44,988 bases of DNA from a virus. The stretch covers positions 1 through 44,988 of the IMG/VR virus record IMGVR_UViG_3300030328_001568, one strand, 5' to 3'. Shown piece after piece: positions 8,931 to 16,190 of this stretch (positions within the stretch are counted from its first letter, which is position 1; the number at the start of each line of letters is the position of its first letter). Both the position numbers and the translations under genes were made by a program. Below the pieces are notes generated by a model, which had not been told where the DNA came from, searched no databases, and was given only the letters and a program-made list of their open reading frames with translations.

Positions 8931-9068
8931 TTACTTCTTCTTCTTTACCATTCCGCCGCCGCGCATTTTCTTTACCATTCCGCCGCCGCGCATCTTTTTC
9001 ATCATTCCGCCGCCGCGCATTTTCTTTGCAGGGCCATTACGAATCTTCTTACGTGGTTTCATTGCCAT
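8931..9068 (-). CDS. Tiny basic repeat protein (KKMRGGGM repeats)
   Basis: A 45-residue ORF starts at ATG 9068, preceded 8 bases upstream by AGGAG, and ends at TAA 8931. It contains three near-perfect KKMRGGGM repeats in 10-residue register (MMKKMRGGGMVKK style) and a KKKK tail. The repeats are also near identical at the DNA level (30-base units). It overlaps the gene above by 20 bases in another frame. The strong Lys/Arg charge suggests nucleic-acid or capsid-interior binding; this is inference. I recall similar KKMRGGG proteins in uncultured marine phages. Confidence 0.7.
   Translation of the reverse strand: MAMKPRKKIRNGPAKKMRGGGMMKKMRGGGMVKKMRGGGMVKKKK
8937..9030 (-). repeat. Three tandem 30-base repeats inside the basic protein gene
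   Basis: The core GCGGCGGCGGAATG recurs three times at 30-base intervals on the minus strand, with AAAGAAAATGCGC or close variants between copies. The repeat is in frame and encodes KKMRGGGM units, so copy number can change without a frameshift. The GC-rich core stands out from the surrounding AT-richer sequence. Confidence 0.8.
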
Positions 9069-9633
9069 TGTTTAGTCTCCTATATAAATTTTCACGCTTA
9101 TTAAAGATTTCTTCTACTTCATACTCTTTAGCATATTCTTCGTAATATCCCAACTTTTTTAGATGTTCTGAAGCCTTATGCACCTTTGAAAGCCGTTGCA
9201 CAAATATCATAGCATATTCATCCTCAACAAGCTCTTCAAAAGTTTCGTGGTCCAAATATTCGTTTGGATCATCCTCTGGATGAAAACCCATTAACCAAAT
9301 ATCTTTTTGAATGAACATTCCCTCAGAAATAACTTTATTCAACTCGTCTAAATATTCGTGGAATGCATCAACCTTTTGATAGAATTTATCGACAATAATG
9401 ACTAAATCGAAGTTGTCATCAAACTGCGAAATGGTGCTGTAAAGCACCTGAAAGTTGTCATCATTCTTAAAAAGAATGGCGACTTTACCTTCTTGCCAAG
9501 CTTTTTTTGCATAAGGGCAGGCGGGCAAGTTATTGAAAAGCGGATTTGGTTTTTGCAAAGTATGAGCAGACCATGCTAATATCTCCTCACAGATATCTTT
9601 CTCGTGACTATGATGAAAAGGAGAAGCTGTCAT
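9049..9633 (-). CDS. Conserved phage protein, unknown function
   Basis: This is a 194-residue acidic alpha/beta protein. It contains NNLPACPYAKKAWQEGKVAI near residues 35-55, reminiscent of the CPFAK motif of DUF1415-type proteins, and a charged helical end (EEYAKEYEVEEIFNKRENL). It starts within an ATGA-type overlap with the upstream gene at 9630-9633 and overlaps the KKMRGGG gene by 20 bases. It lies in the neck block but its composition looks cytoplasmic. I cannot assign a function. Confidence 0.7.
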   Translation of the reverse strand: MTASPFHHSHEKDICEEILAWSAHTLQKPNPLFNNLPACPYAKKAWQEGKVAILFKNDDNFQVLYSTISQFDDNFDLVIIVDKFYQKVDAFHEYLDELNKVISEGMFIQKDIWLMGFHPEDDPNEYLDHETFEELVEDEYAMIFVQRLSKVHKASEHLKKLGYYEEYAKEYEVEEIFNKRENLYRRLNNGNETT

Positions 9634-9941
9634 GGTGCAACTACCCCTTTGAAGCTACTTTTCGAGGGCGTCCTCTTGGTCGTTTGATGGGTGATTGCGC
9701 CGCCGTTGAAGGCAAAGTTGACTTCCGCTTCTTTTGTGTTTTTGACAAAGGTTTTGCCTTCTTTTTTCTTTTTTCGGGCTGTGGCGGCTCTTTCGGCTTT
9801 CGAAAGACTATTTGCTTTAGACCTTGGAAGACACCTGTCAGGATTCTTTTTATCCTTTGAAGTGCCGCATTTACCTTTGATTTCACCATCAGTATCTATC
9901 CTTACCCAATCTTGATCTCGCCACTTTTTTAGCTCACCCAC
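9630..9941 (-). CDS. Basic DUF6321-like protein
   Basis: The protein is 103 residues if started at GTG 9941. It carries KWRDQDWVRIDTDGEIKG, then CGTSKDKKNPDRCLPRSKA and SLSKAERAATARKKKKEGK. I recall this arrangement as DUF6321 of cyanophage and marine phage proteins of unknown role. The GTG start follows the previous stop by one base and has GGGAAG upstream. A TTG start at 9962 would add seven residues but lacks a ribosome site. The high Lys/Arg content suggests nucleic-acid contact. The overlapping +1 frame (9641-9889) is a low-complexity shadow. Confidence 0.7.
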   Translation of the reverse strand: MGELKKWRDQDWVRIDTDGEIKGKCGTSKDKKNPDRCLPRSKANSLSKAERAATARKKKKEGKTFVKNTKEAEVNFAFNGGAITHQTTKRTPSKSSFKGVVAP

Positions 9942-9942
9942 T

Positions 9943-10101
9943 TTATAAAAACTTCCCTGCAATTGCGGTAGCTACAATTAGAATCGCTATTCCCCATAGA
10001 CGCATGTCTAATTTATCAAGTTGTTTATCTATTTTTTTGTATCGCTCGTTACATTCAGCTTCATGCCTTTCCAAGCGATTTAAAAGATCATTTATATCCA
10101 T
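9943..10101 (-). CDS. Small coiled-coil/membrane protein, holin- or XhlA-like
   Basis: A 52-residue ORF starts at ATG 10101, preceded by AGGAAG and GGAG. Residues 1-34 form an amphipathic charged helix (NERYKKIDKQLDKLDMRLW). Residues 35-51 form one hydrophobic membrane segment (GIAILIVATAIAG). This topology matches XhlA-type or other small phage membrane proteins that assist lysis or anchor at the inner membrane. It is far from the holin/endolysin block at 14.7-16.5 kb, so a different membrane role is possible. It was too short for a 60-residue cut-off. Confidence 0.65.
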   Translation of the reverse strand: MDINDLLNRLERHEAECNERYKKIDKQLDKLDMRLWGIAILIVATAIAGKFL

Positions 10102-10185
10102 AGGCTTTAACTCCGTCTTCCTTTATTCCCGCCCCTTTTTCTGTAGGGCGGAAATTCTTTTTACCTTAGACGACATAGGGTCACC
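10102..10185 (-). other. Short spacer with inverted repeat
   Basis: The 84 bases between two genes contain a GC-rich inverted repeat on the minus strand (CCGCCC at about 10146 pairing with GGGCGG at about 10130). No U-tract follows, so it is not a clear terminator. A 17-codon ORF (10123-10176) overlaps it and is considered doubtful. The 5' end of the next gene's ribosome site (AGGAAG, GGAG) lies at the low-coordinate side. Confidence 0.4.
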
Positions 10186-10461
10186 TTAACTATGGAAAAT
10201 AGTCAATGCGGTGACGTTAGTAGCCACTGAGACATGAATATCGCTAGTAAACAAAATACCTTCGTCAGGGATGTTCACCGAATGAGTTTCGGATGCAGAA
10301 AAATCAATATCTAAAACTGTTGAACCACCGTTTCCGTCAGTTAAGGTAAGTCTACCCGCGCCCCCGCCTGTAAGAACTTGTATCTGCCGTAAACGTGCGC
10401 GACCAACTGCTGCCGCGCCTGTTCCCGTCAGACGTTTGCTTTTTACGTCTGAATTAGCCAT
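10186..10461 (-). CDS. Small virion protein, unknown function
   Basis: This is a 91-residue protein with a basic N-terminus (MANSDVKSKRLTGTG, then VGRARLRQIQVLTGGG) and a beta-rich remainder (LTLTDGNGGSTVLDIDF). It is probably a small capsid decoration or minor structural protein, judged by its place two genes below the major capsid protein. I do not recognise a named family. It is 15 bases from its upstream neighbour, with AGGAT-type ribosome sequence. Confidence 0.6.
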   Translation of the reverse strand: MANSDVKSKRLTGTGAAAVGRARLRQIQVLTGGGAGRLTLTDGNGGSTVLDIDFSASETHSVNIPDEGILFTSDIHVSVATNVTALTIFHS

Positions 10462-10476
10462 CTACAGATCCTCTTA

Positions 10477-10947
10477 TTAAGCTTGTACAGTAGTGTTAAA
10501 AGCTTGAGCATACATTACCGTTATGACAACAGATCCTGCATTACATGCTGCACTTGAAGTAGCTGTTAATTTTAAATCTGAAGTCCCAGTGTTCTTCCAT
10601 GTAAGTGTACCACCACCAGAAACACCTAACGCTTTAATACCTACAGTGGTTCCAGAAGCAAGAGTATTAACGAGAGAGGCTGCGCCGCCTACAGTATCAC
10701 CAACGCTGATATTTGTTGTGGTGTTAGCAGCTACTTCTAAATCGATAATTATGTCTACGATTTTTGAGTTAGCGGGAATTACTACATTTGTGGCTTCTGC
10801 CGCAACAGCGCCGTTAGAAATGTCCATTACATGTTGTTGAGTCATTACAACATAGCCAACGTTTGCTATGTCAGTTCCAACGGTAGTACCCGTTGTATTT
10901 CTAATATTACCTGCCCGAATCGGACCTGAAAAAGTTGTCGTACCCAT
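10477..10947 (-). CDS. Structural protein downstream of capsid gene
   Basis: This is a 156-residue Thr/Ala/Gly/Val-rich beta protein (MGTTTFSGPIRAGNIRNTTG start). It has repeated hydrophobic strands (IPANSKIVDIIIDLEVAANT) and no membrane or catalytic signature. I recall similar proteins next to the major capsid gene in uncultured marine phages. A capsid surface or decoration role is plausible. It is the first gene after the capsid-gene terminator, so its expression may need read-through or its own promoter. Confidence 0.65.
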   Translation of the reverse strand: MGTTTFSGPIRAGNIRNTTGTTVGTDIANVGYVVMTQQHVMDISNGAVAAEATNVVIPANSKIVDIIIDLEVAANTTTNISVGDTVGGAASLVNTLASGTTVGIKALGVSGGGTLTWKNTGTSDLKLTATSSAACNAGSVVITVMYAQAFNTTVQA

Positions 10948-11019
10948 GTAGATCTCCTGTCTTGGGTTAAGTCAGCAGCCCCATGCCGCTGTCAGGGATA
11001 ATTTACTATAACACATAAA

Positions 11020-11050
11020 ATAAAAAAAGAAAGAGCCGCAAAAGCGGCTC
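11020..11050 (-). terminator. Rho-independent terminator after the major capsid gene
   Basis: On the minus strand GAGCCGC (11050-11044) pairs perfectly with GCGGCTC (11039-11033) around a four-base TTTT loop. It is followed by TTTCTTTTTTT. It begins 24 bases after the capsid gene stop codon, the expected place to limit read-through from a very highly expressed gene. A TATAGT/TAAATT stretch just downstream (about 11003-11013) could be a weak restart promoter, but no good -35 box is visible. Confidence 0.85.
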
Positions 11051-11074
11051 AATCCAATCAAATTGTATTCGAAC

Positions 11075-11986
11075 TTAGGCTGCGCCCGGAGTTCCAAACA
11101 CTGTTCGCCAGTCGGATACACCGAAACTGTAACGCTCACGAGCTTTAAATCGCATGTTACCTGTATCAAAATCGCCTTCCATGGCTGTCTTGATTGGGGC
11201 ACGATTGAAATACTTAAACCCGTTAGGTGCGTCTGTCTTTATGAAATACGCATCTGTGTCTGTTAGGAAGTGGTTAACAACAGCGCCTTGAGGAATCATT
11301 CCCATGTTCTTCATTGCGTTTGCGTCGTTATCCGCTGTTCCCGGACGTAGGTTTGAGTTTAGCACTCGCTCTGCAATAAACTGCAATTCTTTTGGTATAA
11401 TAAGCTTCATACCGCTAACTGCAATTTTAAGACCACGCTCATCAGTAAAACCTGCAATATCAATGAGCATTTGCTCTAAAGAGGTTTCATTGAGGTCTGC
11501 CGCAGTTGCCAAAATATTGGTTTGGTTACCTGACAGAGATGGGTGAGCGTTTGAGCATAGTGCTGCGCCGTCCCCAATAGCGTTTGCACCAGTGTTGAAC
11601 GCATTGTTCAAAATAGATGCAGCTTTAATTTGCTTTGTTTGAGCCATAGAACGTGCAAGAGCTTTCGTATAACGAGAAGCCAGACGATCATATAGATTGT
11701 CCTCAATTGCTTCCTCAGTGATTGAGAAAGCCAAAGCAATGGTTTCGTGAGTGTAACGAGCAGTGTATGTCTCTTTTGCATCGTCAAAACTGATGGCTCC
11801 GCCTTCAGATTTTACAGGTGCAGTTGAGAAACCACCAAGCATTACTTCTTCTTCGAAAGCACGGTCAGATGACTCTTCTTCAAAGATTTCAGAATGCTCG
11901 TTCTCGTAACGATTATATTCTAACCCAAACAATGCATTTAGGCCAGGTTCTAGCTCTTTAGCTAGTTGTGCGCGTGATATAGCCAT
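11075..11986 (-). CDS. Major capsid protein (HK97-like fold, Mu gpT-type)
   Basis: This is a 303-residue protein. The N-terminal helical region (MAISRAQLAKELEPGLNALFG) is followed by an acidic stretch, then SFDDAKETYTARYTHETIALAFSIT-type strands, a conserved CSNAHPSLSG loop near residue 155, and a C-terminal strand with FKARERYSFGVSDWR. These resemble the Mu gpT/major head subunit style of HK97-fold capsid proteins. Its place below the scaffold gene and before a strong terminator agrees with high expression. The length is typical of capsid proteins lacking a protease-cleaved delta domain. Confidence 0.85.
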   Translation of the reverse strand: MAISRAQLAKELEPGLNALFGLEYNRYENEHSEIFEEESSDRAFEEEVMLGGFSTAPVKSEGGAISFDDAKETYTARYTHETIALAFSITEEAIEDNLYDRLASRYTKALARSMAQTKQIKAASILNNAFNTGANAIGDGAALCSNAHPSLSGNQTNILATAADLNETSLEQMLIDIAGFTDERGLKIAVSGMKLIIPKELQFIAERVLNSNLRPGTADNDANAMKNMGMIPQGAVVNHFLTDTDAYFIKTDAPNGFKYFNRAPIKTAMEGDFDTGNMRFKARERYSFGVSDWRTVFGTPGAA

Positions 11987-11998
11987 ACTACGCTCTCC

Positions 11999-12649
11999 TT
12001 ATACGCCTGTTGTCGTCGCTGTGGTTTGTGAATCAAACCGCGACGTGGTTGCATTGAAATGAGCACTGATTCTTACAATTAATGGAATACCCGCAGCAGC
12101 AAAATCGCTGTTTGCTTCGTCATCCATTATACCGACAATACGCAACGGAAGTGTTGCAGTAGTGTTGATTGAAGACACGCTCAAAGCTGAGTTTGAATTT
12201 CCCGTACTTGTAGAACCAGTACGTGCAGATGTGCCTAAAGACGCATTTGCAAAAACAGCCGTTAGGGCTGTCGCACGATCTGTGATCGTTGCGTCAGTTG
12301 CTACCTTGAACAACTGATTTGGATTGTCAGCTACAAAAGCTTTAACAGGGTGGTTAGTATCCACGCTGACGCTGTTCGAACCGGGCCAATAACTAATAAA
12401 GGTTGGTTTTTTCGAAACTGAGTCAACGTATTCTACGCCCATCAGAACACCAAGAGCGGGAGTAGTACCCCCACTAGTCGCTCCCGCATGATCTATTACG
12501 CCTGCCGCAGTGGGCACACATAAAGAGTATTGGAAGATCGGATTGGTGTTGTTAGAAGCGATTTCATACTGAGTTACCCCAGTAGAATTTACACCGTTTC
12601 CAACAAGCCCGATAGGACGTAAACCGAAGGCAGTATTTTGATTTGCCAT
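11999..12649 (-). CDS. Capsid-associated structural protein
   Basis: This is a 216-residue Ala/Thr/Ser/Asn-rich beta protein, with AFGLRPIGLVGNGVNSTGVTQ at the start and SARTGSTSTGNSNSALSVSS in the middle. I recall homologues immediately beside the major capsid gene in many uncultured marine phages, where they are labelled structural. It lies 12 bases above the capsid gene and would be made in comparable amounts, which suits a decoration protein. Function is inferred from context. Confidence 0.7.
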   Translation of the reverse strand: MANQNTAFGLRPIGLVGNGVNSTGVTQYEIASNNTNPIFQYSLCVPTAAGVIDHAGATSGGTTPALGVLMGVEYVDSVSKKPTFISYWPGSNSVSVDTNHPVKAFVADNPNQLFKVATDATITDRATALTAVFANASLGTSARTGSTSTGNSNSALSVSSINTTATLPLRIVGIMDDEANSDFAAAGIPLIVRISAHFNATTSRFDSQTTATTTGV

Positions 12650-12675
12650 TTTAGTTTTCTCCTAATGGGGCGACC

Positions 12676-13155
12676 CTAACTTTTACGAGGGCCACCGAAG
12701 GTTACACGAGACTGACGATTGGCTTTTTCAATCGTCATGGTTGAATGTTGATTCTCTCTCATCATATCGTAGTCAACTGCATCCATTTGATCTCTAGATT
12801 TACTATTAAAGTAATTAGTTCTCTCCTGAACCGTCTCAACGGGAATCCGAGCGAGTATCAGTCCGCCTACTCCAAACACACCTTCATATTTACCTGATTC
12901 TACGACGGGAGCTTCAAAGTCAGGATATTCGTCCTTACGAACTAATTCCCAACCCTCCCGCATTTTAGCACTGATGTTTTTTGTATCATCAAATCCTCGC
13001 GTTTCGGCTCGAATCCAACGATGCGCAAACCCATCAGGGGCAGGCGGTGCATCTAACATTGACGGGGGTGCCCACGGACGCCTTTGCGCCGTTTTTTCCC
13101 TTGTTTGATTAGCGCGAGAAGTACGCTTGATTGAATCGTTTGTGCTATCAGTCAT
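12676..13155 (-). CDS. Conserved head-region protein
   Basis: This is a 159-residue hydrophilic protein with a basic N-terminus (KRTSRANQTREKTAQRR) and a Trp-containing core (HRWIRAETRGFDDTKN). A C-terminal helical region contains DQMDAVDYDMMRENQHSTM. I recall this family between scaffold and capsid genes in uncultured marine phages. It may be an assembly factor or minor capsid protein. It starts 4 bases from the scaffold gene stop, so it is translationally linked. Confidence 0.65.
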   Translation of the reverse strand: MTDSTNDSIKRTSRANQTREKTAQRRPWAPPSMLDAPPAPDGFAHRWIRAETRGFDDTKNISAKMREGWELVRKDEYPDFEAPVVESGKYEGVFGVGGLILARIPVETVQERTNYFNSKSRDQMDAVDYDMMRENQHSTMTIEKANRQSRVTFGGPRKS

Positions 13156-13159
13156 TGTG

Positions 13160-14023
13160 TTACTCCTTCACGTATTTCGCATATTCTTCTAGCGGCACAC
13201 CCAATTTTTTCGCAATTGCGACTTGGCTAGGGGTGAGTCTAACCTTTTTCCCACTGCTGCGCCCAGAATTAGATCTTGATACGCCTGCAACCGTCTGAGC
13301 GGGTCGTTTGCTTGCGTTTTTCGCTTCACCTCCAAATGTGTCAGAAATGCGGCGATCAAGTTCAGTATAGTACTCATCGCTCGTGGGGTCAAACCCTTCG
13401 TCTTCCACGAGCTTTTTATGTATGCCAAAAGCTGCAAATGTTTTGGCTTCATCCTGCCCAAACCACTCATTACGAGACGCCCAATCTTGGGCTTTAGGGT
13501 CTGGACGTTTAATCTGTTGCTGCGGTGCAGCTTGCGTTTGCTGCGGTGCCGCAACCTGCTGTTCAGCTTGTTGCTGCTGCCTTTCTTGAGCTAATTTAGC
13601 TTGATTAGCCCTTTCATTTTCCGCAGACAAAGCAATCATTTTTTTGTTAGCCTCAACAACCGCAGTTGTATCTCCAAGCTCCATAGCTCGTGCTAATTCT
13701 TTTTCCGTCTGCTCCATCTGCGTTGACACTCGATTTGAGTACTCGGTAACATAATTGCTGTCCAAGGTACTAAATCTTTGCTTTAATTTCGTCGCCTCAT
13801 CTTGAACCTGCTTTGCGTAGTTAATTGCCTCTTCTTCACGGCGTTGAGCCTCACGCATTTTCTTTGTTAAACGGTCAATCCGTTTTTGAGTTGCATTTTC
13901 AGCTTTATCAAACTGATCCTCTTGAACAACTTCTACCTTTTCGGTTTCTTCCTCTGGAGTTTGAACCTCTACTTCAGTATCGGCCTCCATCTCCATTTCT
14001 AATTGTGCCTGTTCTTCTGCCAT
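13160..14023 (-). CDS. Head scaffolding protein
   Basis: This 287-residue acidic protein is almost all helical. It has a Glu/Val-rich N-terminus, a long coiled coil between about residues 45 and 160 (RIDRLTKKMREAQRREEEA), and a Gln-rich linker around residues 150-175. A basic C-terminal segment follows (RSNSGRSSGKKVRLTPSQ). An acidic N-terminus, central coiled coil and basic helical C-terminus are the standard layout of podovirus and P22-like scaffolds, where the C-terminus binds the capsid protein. Its position just upstream of the capsid gene supports the call. Confidence 0.8.
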   Translation of the reverse strand: MAEEQAQLEMEMEADTEVEVQTPEEETEKVEVVQEDQFDKAENATQKRIDRLTKKMREAQRREEEAINYAKQVQDEATKLKQRFSTLDSNYVTEYSNRVSTQMEQTEKELARAMELGDTTAVVEANKKMIALSAENERANQAKLAQERQQQQAEQQVAAPQQTQAAPQQQIKRPDPKAQDWASRNEWFGQDEAKTFAAFGIHKKLVEDEGFDPTSDEYYTELDRRISDTFGGEAKNASKRPAQTVAGVSRSNSGRSSGKKVRLTPSQVAIAKKLGVPLEEYAKYVKE

Positions 14024-14032
14024 TTAACCCTC

Positions 14033-14485
14033 CTAGTAATGCAAAATGTCTTCTGGATCGTTTATTCGAGCCAAAATCTCGTCATCATTTAAAATACGAA
14101 CTTCTCCGCCATCAATGGCAAAGCGTGATCCTGCGTATCTTGCAAACATCACCCATTCTTTCTCCGCGCACCAAGGTCCAGAAGGAAACTTCTCCGGGTC
14201 TTTGTACGCCAACGGTCCGACTTTCAATACATAGCCGACTTGCGTTGAAATTTGCTGTTGTTCTACAGCAGAATCAGGCAATAATATGCCTCCTTCAGTC
14301 TTACCCTTACCGCGGTACGGTAAAACTAAAATTCTCCATCCTGTGGGGTTGGGCATTCTATCTAGAAGTGACCCGCCTATGGCTTCTGGGTCTAAAACTT
14401 TAACTGTAGGCTCTTTATAAGCATCTCCAAGACTTGCTACAGCCTCTTTTACTTCAGTTAAATTAACTTTTGCACTCTCAGTCAT
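14033..14485 (-). CDS. GroES-like co-chaperonin (cpn10 fold)
   Basis: This is a 150-residue protein. After an N-terminal extension of about 45 residues, residues 46-142 follow the GroES pattern: GWRILVLPYRGKGKTEGGILLP, a beta strand VGYVLKVG, then FARYAGSRFAIDGGEVRILN and DDEILARI. GGILLP (65-70) matches the GroES mobile-loop GGIVL that docks to GroEL. Phage cpn10 homologues such as T4 gp31 help GroEL fold the major capsid protein, and this gene lies directly upstream of the scaffold and capsid genes. Similar phage cpn10s are known, so the family is established but the role here is inferred. Confidence 0.8.
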   Translation of the reverse strand: MTESAKVNLTEVKEAVASLGDAYKEPTVKVLDPEAIGGSLLDRMPNPTGWRILVLPYRGKGKTEGGILLPDSAVEQQQISTQVGYVLKVGPLAYKDPEKFPSGPWCAEKEWVMFARYAGSRFAIDGGEVRILNDDEILARINDPEDILHY

Positions 14486-14675
14486 TACTTCGCTCCTGTT
14501 TATCTAGCAGGCCCTTGAGTTCCTGTTCCACGTGATTCAGAGCTTCCATATTGCCCATAAGCTCACGATATTGCTCCATCGACGCGACATTGCCAAACTG
14601 CATGAGGTCAACAACACCTTGTCTTCTGTCTTTTATAATGCGAAAAACAGCCTCCGCAACATATATCTCATCCAT
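14478..14675 (-). CDS. Small helical protein, unknown function
   Basis: This is a 65-residue all-helical protein (MDEIYVAEAVFRIIKDRRQG, then YRELMGNMEALNHVEQELKGL), with a coiled-coil-like second half. Its stop overlaps the GroES-like gene start by 8 bases. It is the first gene after a promoter at 14709-14737, so it begins the head-assembly transcription unit. It may assist the chaperonin or scaffold, but nothing in the sequence proves that. Confidence 0.65.
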   Translation of the reverse strand: MDEIYVAEAVFRIIKDRRQGVVDLMQFGNVASMEQYRELMGNMEALNHVEQELKGLLDKQERSND

Positions 14676-14708
14676 TCTTAGATATTCCCACCTTTTCTTA
14701 TATGAGAG

Positions 14709-14737
14709 ATCCTAAGATATTTTGAGAGTATATGCAA
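14709..14737 (-). promoter_or_regulatory. Promoter for the head gene block
   Basis: On the minus strand TTGCAT (14737-14732), 17 bases, then TAGGAT (14714-14709) form a sigma70-like promoter. The predicted start is near 14702 and the next gene begins at 14675. The -35 overlaps the end of the endolysin gene. This is the only good promoter seen between the lysis and head blocks. Confidence 0.55.
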
Positions 14738-15349
14738 TTATATATTAAACCACTTATATATTTTTTGTGTTTCTTCTTTACGGTGCTTTAAACCGTTGTA
14801 TCCACCGTTTACTCTTTTAGTAATCGTCTTAATAGTTTCATCATTAACGCCTTCGTCGCAAATATCCCATAATTTGTTCCTATGAAAGAACCAAATAGCA
14901 CTCTCCATGGGAAATTTTGACGCAACAAGATCAGGGTCTTTCATAATTTCAGGTAAATCCATGTCCGCTGCAAACTGAGCGTAATTATTTTTGCCTGTGC
15001 ATTGTAAAAAACCTCGTCCTCTCCACAAATAACCCTGTCCATCATTACCCATTCTACCACCGTATACTCTGTCCGCTAATGCTTGTGGATTTCTTGCACA
15101 TTTTTCAGCATCGCTTTCGGATTCAAAGTATTTTCCAAACACTTTGAGAATAGATTCCGTAGAATAATTCAAATTTTCTTGAATATACCTGAAAGTTCCA
15201 CTTTCATGCACCAATTGACCCAAAAAATGCGCCCCACGCTCCGGATTCAACGCATAATGATTACAAATAGCTTTTGCCGTGTTGGGTCCAAACGCACCAT
15301 CCGGGTTTGAACCTATCTTTTCCTGTAATGTTTTAAGTGCTTCACTCAT
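14738..15349 (-). CDS. Endolysin, GH19 chitinase-like muramidase
   Basis: This is a 203-residue protein. The first ~30 residues (KTLQEKIGSNPDGAFGPNT) look like a truncated peptidoglycan-binding repeat. A GH19 fold follows: GQLVHESGTFRYIQENLNYS carries the acid residue at E49 with E58 as second acid, and YGGRMGNDGQG, YLWRGRGFLQCTGKNNY is the typical GH19 phage-lysin signature. GH19 phage lysins cleave the murein glycan chain. It lacks a signal peptide, so release to the wall must rely on the holins encoded next to it. It overlaps the upstream gene by 8 bases. Confidence 0.85.
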   Translation of the reverse strand: MSEALKTLQEKIGSNPDGAFGPNTAKAICNHYALNPERGAHFLGQLVHESGTFRYIQENLNYSTESILKVFGKYFESESDAEKCARNPQALADRVYGGRMGNDGQGYLWRGRGFLQCTGKNNYAQFAADMDLPEIMKDPDLVASKFPMESAIWFFHRNKLWDICDEGVNDETIKTITKRVNGGYNGLKHRKEETQKIYKWFNI

Positions 15350-15623
15350 TTACAAACTCCTTTGACCCGCAAACACGCTCATATACCATGTCCGACGTGT
15401 AACTTTCAGCCCATTTATTCTCAGTAAACGTGCAAAAAGCCCAGAGATCGTTTACATCGGCGTTAAGAAGCTGAATTATGTCCTCTTGTGCAGATACTTG
15501 ACCCTGTAAATGTTCAATATCATGCACGATGTTGCTGATATACCACACCAAACCAACTAATTGCACTGCCATGGCAAAAACCAGAGCTACTGGTATCTTT
15601 AAATCACCCATTTGATTTGCCAC
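15342..15623 (-). CDS. Membrane protein with coiled coil, spanin-like candidate
   Basis: This is a 93-residue protein. Residues 8-32 form one membrane helix (IPVALVFAMAVQLVGLVWYI) and residues 33-60 a short coiled coil (DIEHLQGQVSAQEDIIQLLN). A Cys-containing tail follows. Single N-terminal membrane helix plus periplasmic coiled coil is the layout of inner-membrane spanins, though the coiled coil here is short. It overlaps the endolysin start by 8 bases, which fits a lysis operon. I find no partner lipoprotein (no lipobox nearby), so the spanin role is only a candidate. Confidence 0.55.
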   Translation of the reverse strand: MANQMGDLKIPVALVFAMAVQLVGLVWYISNIVHDIEHLQGQVSAQEDIIQLLNADVNDLWAFCTFTENKWAESYTSDMVYERVCGSKEFVNE

Positions 15624-15807
15624 CTATATAACCGCCGACAACGCCAATCACACCTGTCATGCTCATTTGTAGCAAACCTATGATATTTTCATCAAGCTCA
15701 CTACCGTGTTCATTTGCCATCTTAAATTCGTCATAAACAATTAACCCAAGAATACCCATAAGTCCTATAGCAAGCACTAAGACCACAATGTCTTTCATGT
15801 ATTTCAT
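15604..15807 (-). CDS. Holin-like small membrane protein
   Basis: This is a 67-residue protein with two membrane helices, roughly residues 5-25 (IVVLVLAIGLMGILGLIVY) and 45-63. The second ends in a Gly-rich GVVGGYIGGKSNG. Short two-helix proteins encoded beside an endolysin usually act as class II holins or antiholins, opening the inner membrane for the lysin. It overlaps the next gene by 20 bases. Similar proteins recur in marine phages. Confidence 0.6.
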   Translation of the reverse strand: MKYMKDIVVLVLAIGLMGILGLIVYDEFKMANEHGSELDENIIGLLQMSMTGVIGVVGGYIGGKSNG

Positions 15808-15809
15808 AA

Positions 15810-16190
15810 CTACCTCTTAAAGAATTTTTGTACGCCTCTTACACCAAATGATGCAGAGATTGCTATGCCCAAGCTATAAAAATACCAATCAGGTGCTTTA
15901 GAAAGCTGTTCGAAACCGCTATCAACCCACCCCTCCGTGCCTGGAATGAACGCCAAAACAAGCGGAATTGACAGAACAATGACAAACCATTCGTCTTTCC
16001 AACTTGATTGAGAGCCTTGCGCCATTATACGCTCCCAATCTGCAACAGAAGTCTCTTTACTCAGCATAATCTTAGCTTTGGCTTCTGCCTCTGTAAGTTT
16101 TAACTTTGCACTTGCGGCTTGCGCTTGTGACTTCGCATCAAGCCAACTACCCGCCAGACCTGCAATTGGTCCGATTATCGATTGTAGCAT
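15810..16190 (-). CDS. Holin, GTA/3-TM type (PF11351-like)
   Basis: This is a 126-residue protein. The N-terminus has a short hydrophobic stretch and Ala/Lys-rich helix (AQAASAKLKLTEAEAKAKIM). It is followed by SSWKDEWFVIVLSIPLVLAF and a final hydrophobic helix with WYFYSLGIAISASFGV. The layout and the WKDEWF turn match the holin family first defined for gene-transfer-agent release (GTA_holin_3TM), as I recall it. The endolysin lies two genes on. Its start overlaps the stop of the next upstream gene at 16190. Confidence 0.65.
   Translation of the reverse strand: MLQSIIGPIAGLAGSWLDAKSQAQAASAKLKLTEAEAKAKIMLSKETSVADWERIMAQGSQSSWKDEWFVIVLSIPLVLAFIPGTEGWVDSGFEQLSKAPDWYFYSLGIAISASFGVRGVQKFFKR

Noticed and set aside
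9641-9889. 82-residue basic ORF overlapping the DUF6321-like gene
   Set aside because: The other frame carries the recognisable CGTSKDKKNPDRCLPR motif; this one is low-complexity Lys/Pro typical of a frame shadow.
10123-10176. 17-codon ORF on the minus strand with a GGTG-like ribosome site
   Set aside because: Too short to support, and it overlaps an inverted repeat that explains its composition.
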